Source of the DNA: Pomphorhynchus laevis
Taxonomy: Eukaryota; Acanthocephala; Palaeacanthocephala; Echinorhynchida; Pomphorhynchidae
Length of the DNA stretch: 64,000 nucleotides
Direction of reading: 5' to 3'
NCBI GenBank assembly: GCA_012934845.2
Contig: WNNJ02002083.1
Span: 62,001-126,000, forward strand
This document shows, piece by piece, positions 61,401 to 64,000 of this stretch. Both the position numbers and the translations under genes were made by a program. A model generated the notes under the pieces. That model saw nothing but the letters and a program-made list of their open reading frames with translations, was not told the origin of the DNA and did not search any database. Positions within the stretch are counted from its first letter, which is position 1; each line of letters opens with the position of its first letter.

Positions 61401-64000
61401 TACATGAAATTCAACCGACTACCAACAAGACGATTTCGATAAATCATTTAAATCTGATGGTGGACCACCATGTTTTCGTCAATATAGTGCATGCTGAAGG
61501 ACGAAACAACGATGATACAGGGACGTCCACTGATGTGTCCTGCCTTGTTGAGTTGTCTAGACAGCATGCTTAATGTCGTAATGCGACGTGATTGCTGACG
61601 CTTTTATGTAGCCAGCAAAAATACAAGTTAGTCGAAGAGGTCCGGAAATATCTCTCTAAAATGAAATTAACCGACTACCAACAAGACGATTTCAATGCAT
61701 CATTTAAATCTGATGGAGGACCACCATGTTTATCGTCAATATAGAGCATGCTAAGGGACGAACAACGATGACATAGGAATGTCCGCTGATGTGTCCCGCC
61801 CTGTGGATTTATCTGGAAAGCATGCTTTATGTCGTAATGCGACCTGATAGCTGAAGCTATTATGTAGTTAGCCAAATCACAAGTTAGTCGAAGAGGTCCG
61901 GAAATATCTCACTAAAATAAAACTCAACCGACTTTTAACAAGACGATTTCAATGCATCATTTCAATCTGATGGAGGACCACCATGTTTATCGTCAATATA
62001 GTGCATGCTGAGGGACGAAACAACGATGATACAGGGACGTCCACTGATAAATCCTGCCATGTGGAGTTGTCTGGACAGCATGCTTCATGTCGTAATGCGA
62101 CCTGATAGCTGAAGCTATTATGTAGCCAGCTAAAATACAAGTTAGTCGAACAGATCCGGAAATATCTCACAAAAATGAAATTCAACCGACTACCAACAAG
62201 ACGATTTCAATGCATCATTTTAATCTGATGAAGGACCACCATGTTTATCATCAAAAGAGGGCATGCTAAGGGACGAAACAACGATGATACAGGAACGTCT
62301 ACTAATGAGTCCTGCCCTGTTTAGTAGTCTGGAGAGCATGCTTTATGTCGTAATGCGACCTAATAGCTGAAGCTATTATGTCGGCAGCTTAAATACAAGT
62401 TAGTCGAAGCGGTCTCGAAATATCTCACTAAAATGAAATTCAACCGACTACCAACAAGACGATTTCAATGCATCATTAAAATCTGATGAAAGACCACCAT
62501 ATTTATCGTCAATACAGTGCATGTTGATGGACGAAACAACGATGATACAGGGTAGTCCACTGATGAGTGCCCTTCTGTGGTGTTGTCTGGACAGCATGCT
62601 TTATGTCGTAATGCGACCTGATAGCTGAAGCTATTATGTAGCAAGCTAAAATACAAGTTAGTCGAAGAGGTCCGGAAATATCTTGCTAAAATAAAATTCA
62701 ACCGACTACCAACTAGACGATTTCAATGCGTCATTTCAATCTGAGGGAGGACCACCATGTTTATCGTCAAAAGAGTGCATGCTAAGGGACGAAACAACGA
62801 TGATACATGGACGTCCACTGATGAGTCCCGCCCTGTGGAGTTGTATGGACAGCATGCTTTATGTCATGAAGCGATTTAATAGCTGAAGCTATTATGTAGG
62901 CAGCTAAAATACAAGTTAGTCGAAGAGGTCTAGAAAGATCTCACTAACATGAATTTCAACCGACTACAAACAAGGCGATTTCAATGCGTCATTTCAATCT
63001 GATGGAGGACCACTATGTTTATCGCAAATATAGTGCATGCTGAAGGACGAAAAAACGATGATACAGGAACGTCCACTGATGAGTCCTGCCTTGTGGAGTT
63101 GTCAGGACAGCATGCTTTATGTCGTAATGCGACGTGATAGCTGAAGCTTTTGTGTAGCCAGCAAAAATACAAGTTAGTCGAAGAGGTCCGGAAATATCTC
63201 TCTAAAATAAAATTCAACCGACTACGAACAAGACGATTTCAATGCATCATTTCAATTTGATGGAGGACCACCATGTTTATCGTCAACATAGTGCATTCTG
63301 AGGGACAAAACAACGATGACATAGGAACGTCTACTGATGTGTCCCGTTTTGTGGATTTATCTGGACATCATGCTTTATGTCGTAATGCGACCTGATAGCT
63401 GAAGCTTTAATGTAGCCAGCCAAAATACAAGTTAGTCGAAGCGGTCCGGAAATATCTCACTAAAATGAAATCCTACCGACTACCAACAAGACGATTTTAA
63501 TCCATCATTTTTATCTGATGGAGGACCACTATGTGTTTCGTCACTATAGTGCATGCTGAGGGACGAAACAACAATGATACAGGGAAGTCTACTGATGAGT
63601 ACCGCCCTTTTAAGTTGTCTGTACAGCATGCTTTATGTCGTAATGCGACCTGAAAGCTGAAGCTATTATGTAGCTATCTAAAATACAAGTTAGTCGATAA
63701 TGTGCGGAAATATCTCACCAAAATAAAATTCAACCGACTACCAACAAGACGATTACACTGCATCATTTCAATCTGATGGAGAACCACCATGTTTATCGTA
63801 AAAGTTTGCATGCTGAGGGACGAAAAAACGATGATACATGGACGTCCACTAATGAGGTTCGCTCTGTCTAGTTGTCTGTACAGCATGCTTCATGTCGTAA
63901 TGCGACCTAATAGCTAAAGCTATTGTGTAGTTAACAAAAATACAAGTTAGTCGAAGCGTTTGTGAAATATTTCACTAAAATAAAATTTAATCGCCTATCA
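58451..64000 (+). repeat. diverged A, D, F' and B units at the right edge
   Basis: About 21 units, many canonical but with scattered private changes and small indels. Examples are CATGTTGCCTCGTC and GCATGCCTAGGGACG near 60.7 kb and GTTTATTATCGTC near 60.18 kb. Two adjacent units from about 59.4 and 59.65 kb share ACGATTATGCATGGACG and ACCAATATG, a recent single-unit duplication. Part of the first (CCCGCCTGTGG and GACAGCACGC) also recurs near 61.03 kb. The right edge cuts a unit. Nothing other than satellite is seen. Confidence 0.85.

Larger units (their letters stand above)
2689..64000 (+). repeat. 258-bp satellite array, main segment
   Basis: About 237 tandem units in one orientation. Each unit has, in order: CGATTTCAATGCATCATT, GGACCACCATGTTTATCG, GTGCATGCTGAGGGACG, the CTGATGAGTCCC region, GGACAGCATGC, TAGCTGAAGCTATTATG, GCCAGCTAAAATACAAG, GTCCGGAAATATCTCAC and TTCAACCGACTACCAAC. 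Spacing between equal marks is 258 bp with changes of one or two bases; the clear outliers are listed separately. Each unit has two GCATGC sites and the short dyad TAGCTGAAGCTA. The array runs off the right edge mid-unit. No stretch over 300 bases lacks the repeat. Confidence 0.97.

Noticed and set aside
2689-64000. CENP-B box-like sequence in the unit
   Set aside because: TTCG occurs in the complement of GTCGAAGAGG, but the required CGGG at the right distance is absent on both strands.
1-64000. CRISPR array, because of regular repetition
   Set aside because: The repeated unit is 258 bp with no short conserved repeat separated by unique spacers; the intervening sequence is itself repeated.
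1-64000. Transposon, retroelement or virus-derived element inside the array
   Set aside because: Spacing of unit marks accounts for the whole window. No terminal repeats, target-site duplications, poly-A tract or reverse transcriptase-like frame interrupt it.

Overview
The whole 64 kb window is one tandem satellite DNA array. The repeat unit is about 258 bp, so the window holds about 248 units. I see no single-copy sequence, rRNA, tRNA, CRISPR array, transposon or convincing protein gene. A long, uniform, moderately AT-rich array of this kind points to eukaryotic heterochromatin, such as a centromeric, pericentromeric or subtelomeric block. The sequence does not let me name the organism.

Layout. 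From 1 to about 2,682 the units run on the minus strand relative to the rest. At 2,675-2,696 the array flips head-to-head through a short palindrome, and from about 2,689 to the right edge every unit runs on the plus strand. Units fall into recurring subfamilies. A is canonical (CTGATGAGTCCC, GTTGTCTGGAC). B has GACATAGGAATGTCC and TTTATCTGG. C has ATACATGG and GTTGTTTGG. D has GTTTTCGTCAAT and GATCCAGGG. E has CAAGGATGATAC and CTAATGAGG, followed by E' with GTGCATGAAGAAGGACG. F has GTTTATATAGTCC, followed by F' with CGATTACAATGC. G has GATTCGCGCCCTGTG. H has CGTTGTCGTGACAGC. They are arranged as a mosaic of multi-unit cassettes rather than a strict higher-order repeat. A 1,289-bp five-unit cassette occurs in three full copies (from 4,697, 10,290 and 20,123) plus partial ones. 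An A-E-E'-F cassette recurs from about 11.8 to 44 kb. G-H pairs dominate 52-58.5 kb. The most recent event is a 6,184-bp (24-unit) tandem duplication at 29,943-41,796, whose copies differ at only two places that I found. Older co-linear duplications link 2.7-5.0 kb with 47.5-49.8 kb, and 26.8-28.1 kb with 44.3-45.6 kb.

Most interesting signal. Canonical units carry an 81-bp imperfect dyad between two GCATGC sites (best example 46,462-46,542). It contains all three strands of a hammerhead ribozyme core: GUCCA-CUGAUGA-GUCCC, GGGAC-GAAA-CAAC and GUUGUC-UGGAC. These give three 5-bp stems and a GUC cleavage triplet. The strands lie in the opposite cyclic order from known hammerheads, so the core would need either a double-pseudoknotted fold within one unit or assembly across neighbouring units with long loops. 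Several subfamilies have lost core residues. I present it as a strong sequence observation and a hypothesis, not as a demonstrated ribozyme.

The many roughly 78-codon open frames come from one frame of a unit whose length is a multiple of three (86 codons). I do not annotate them as genes.
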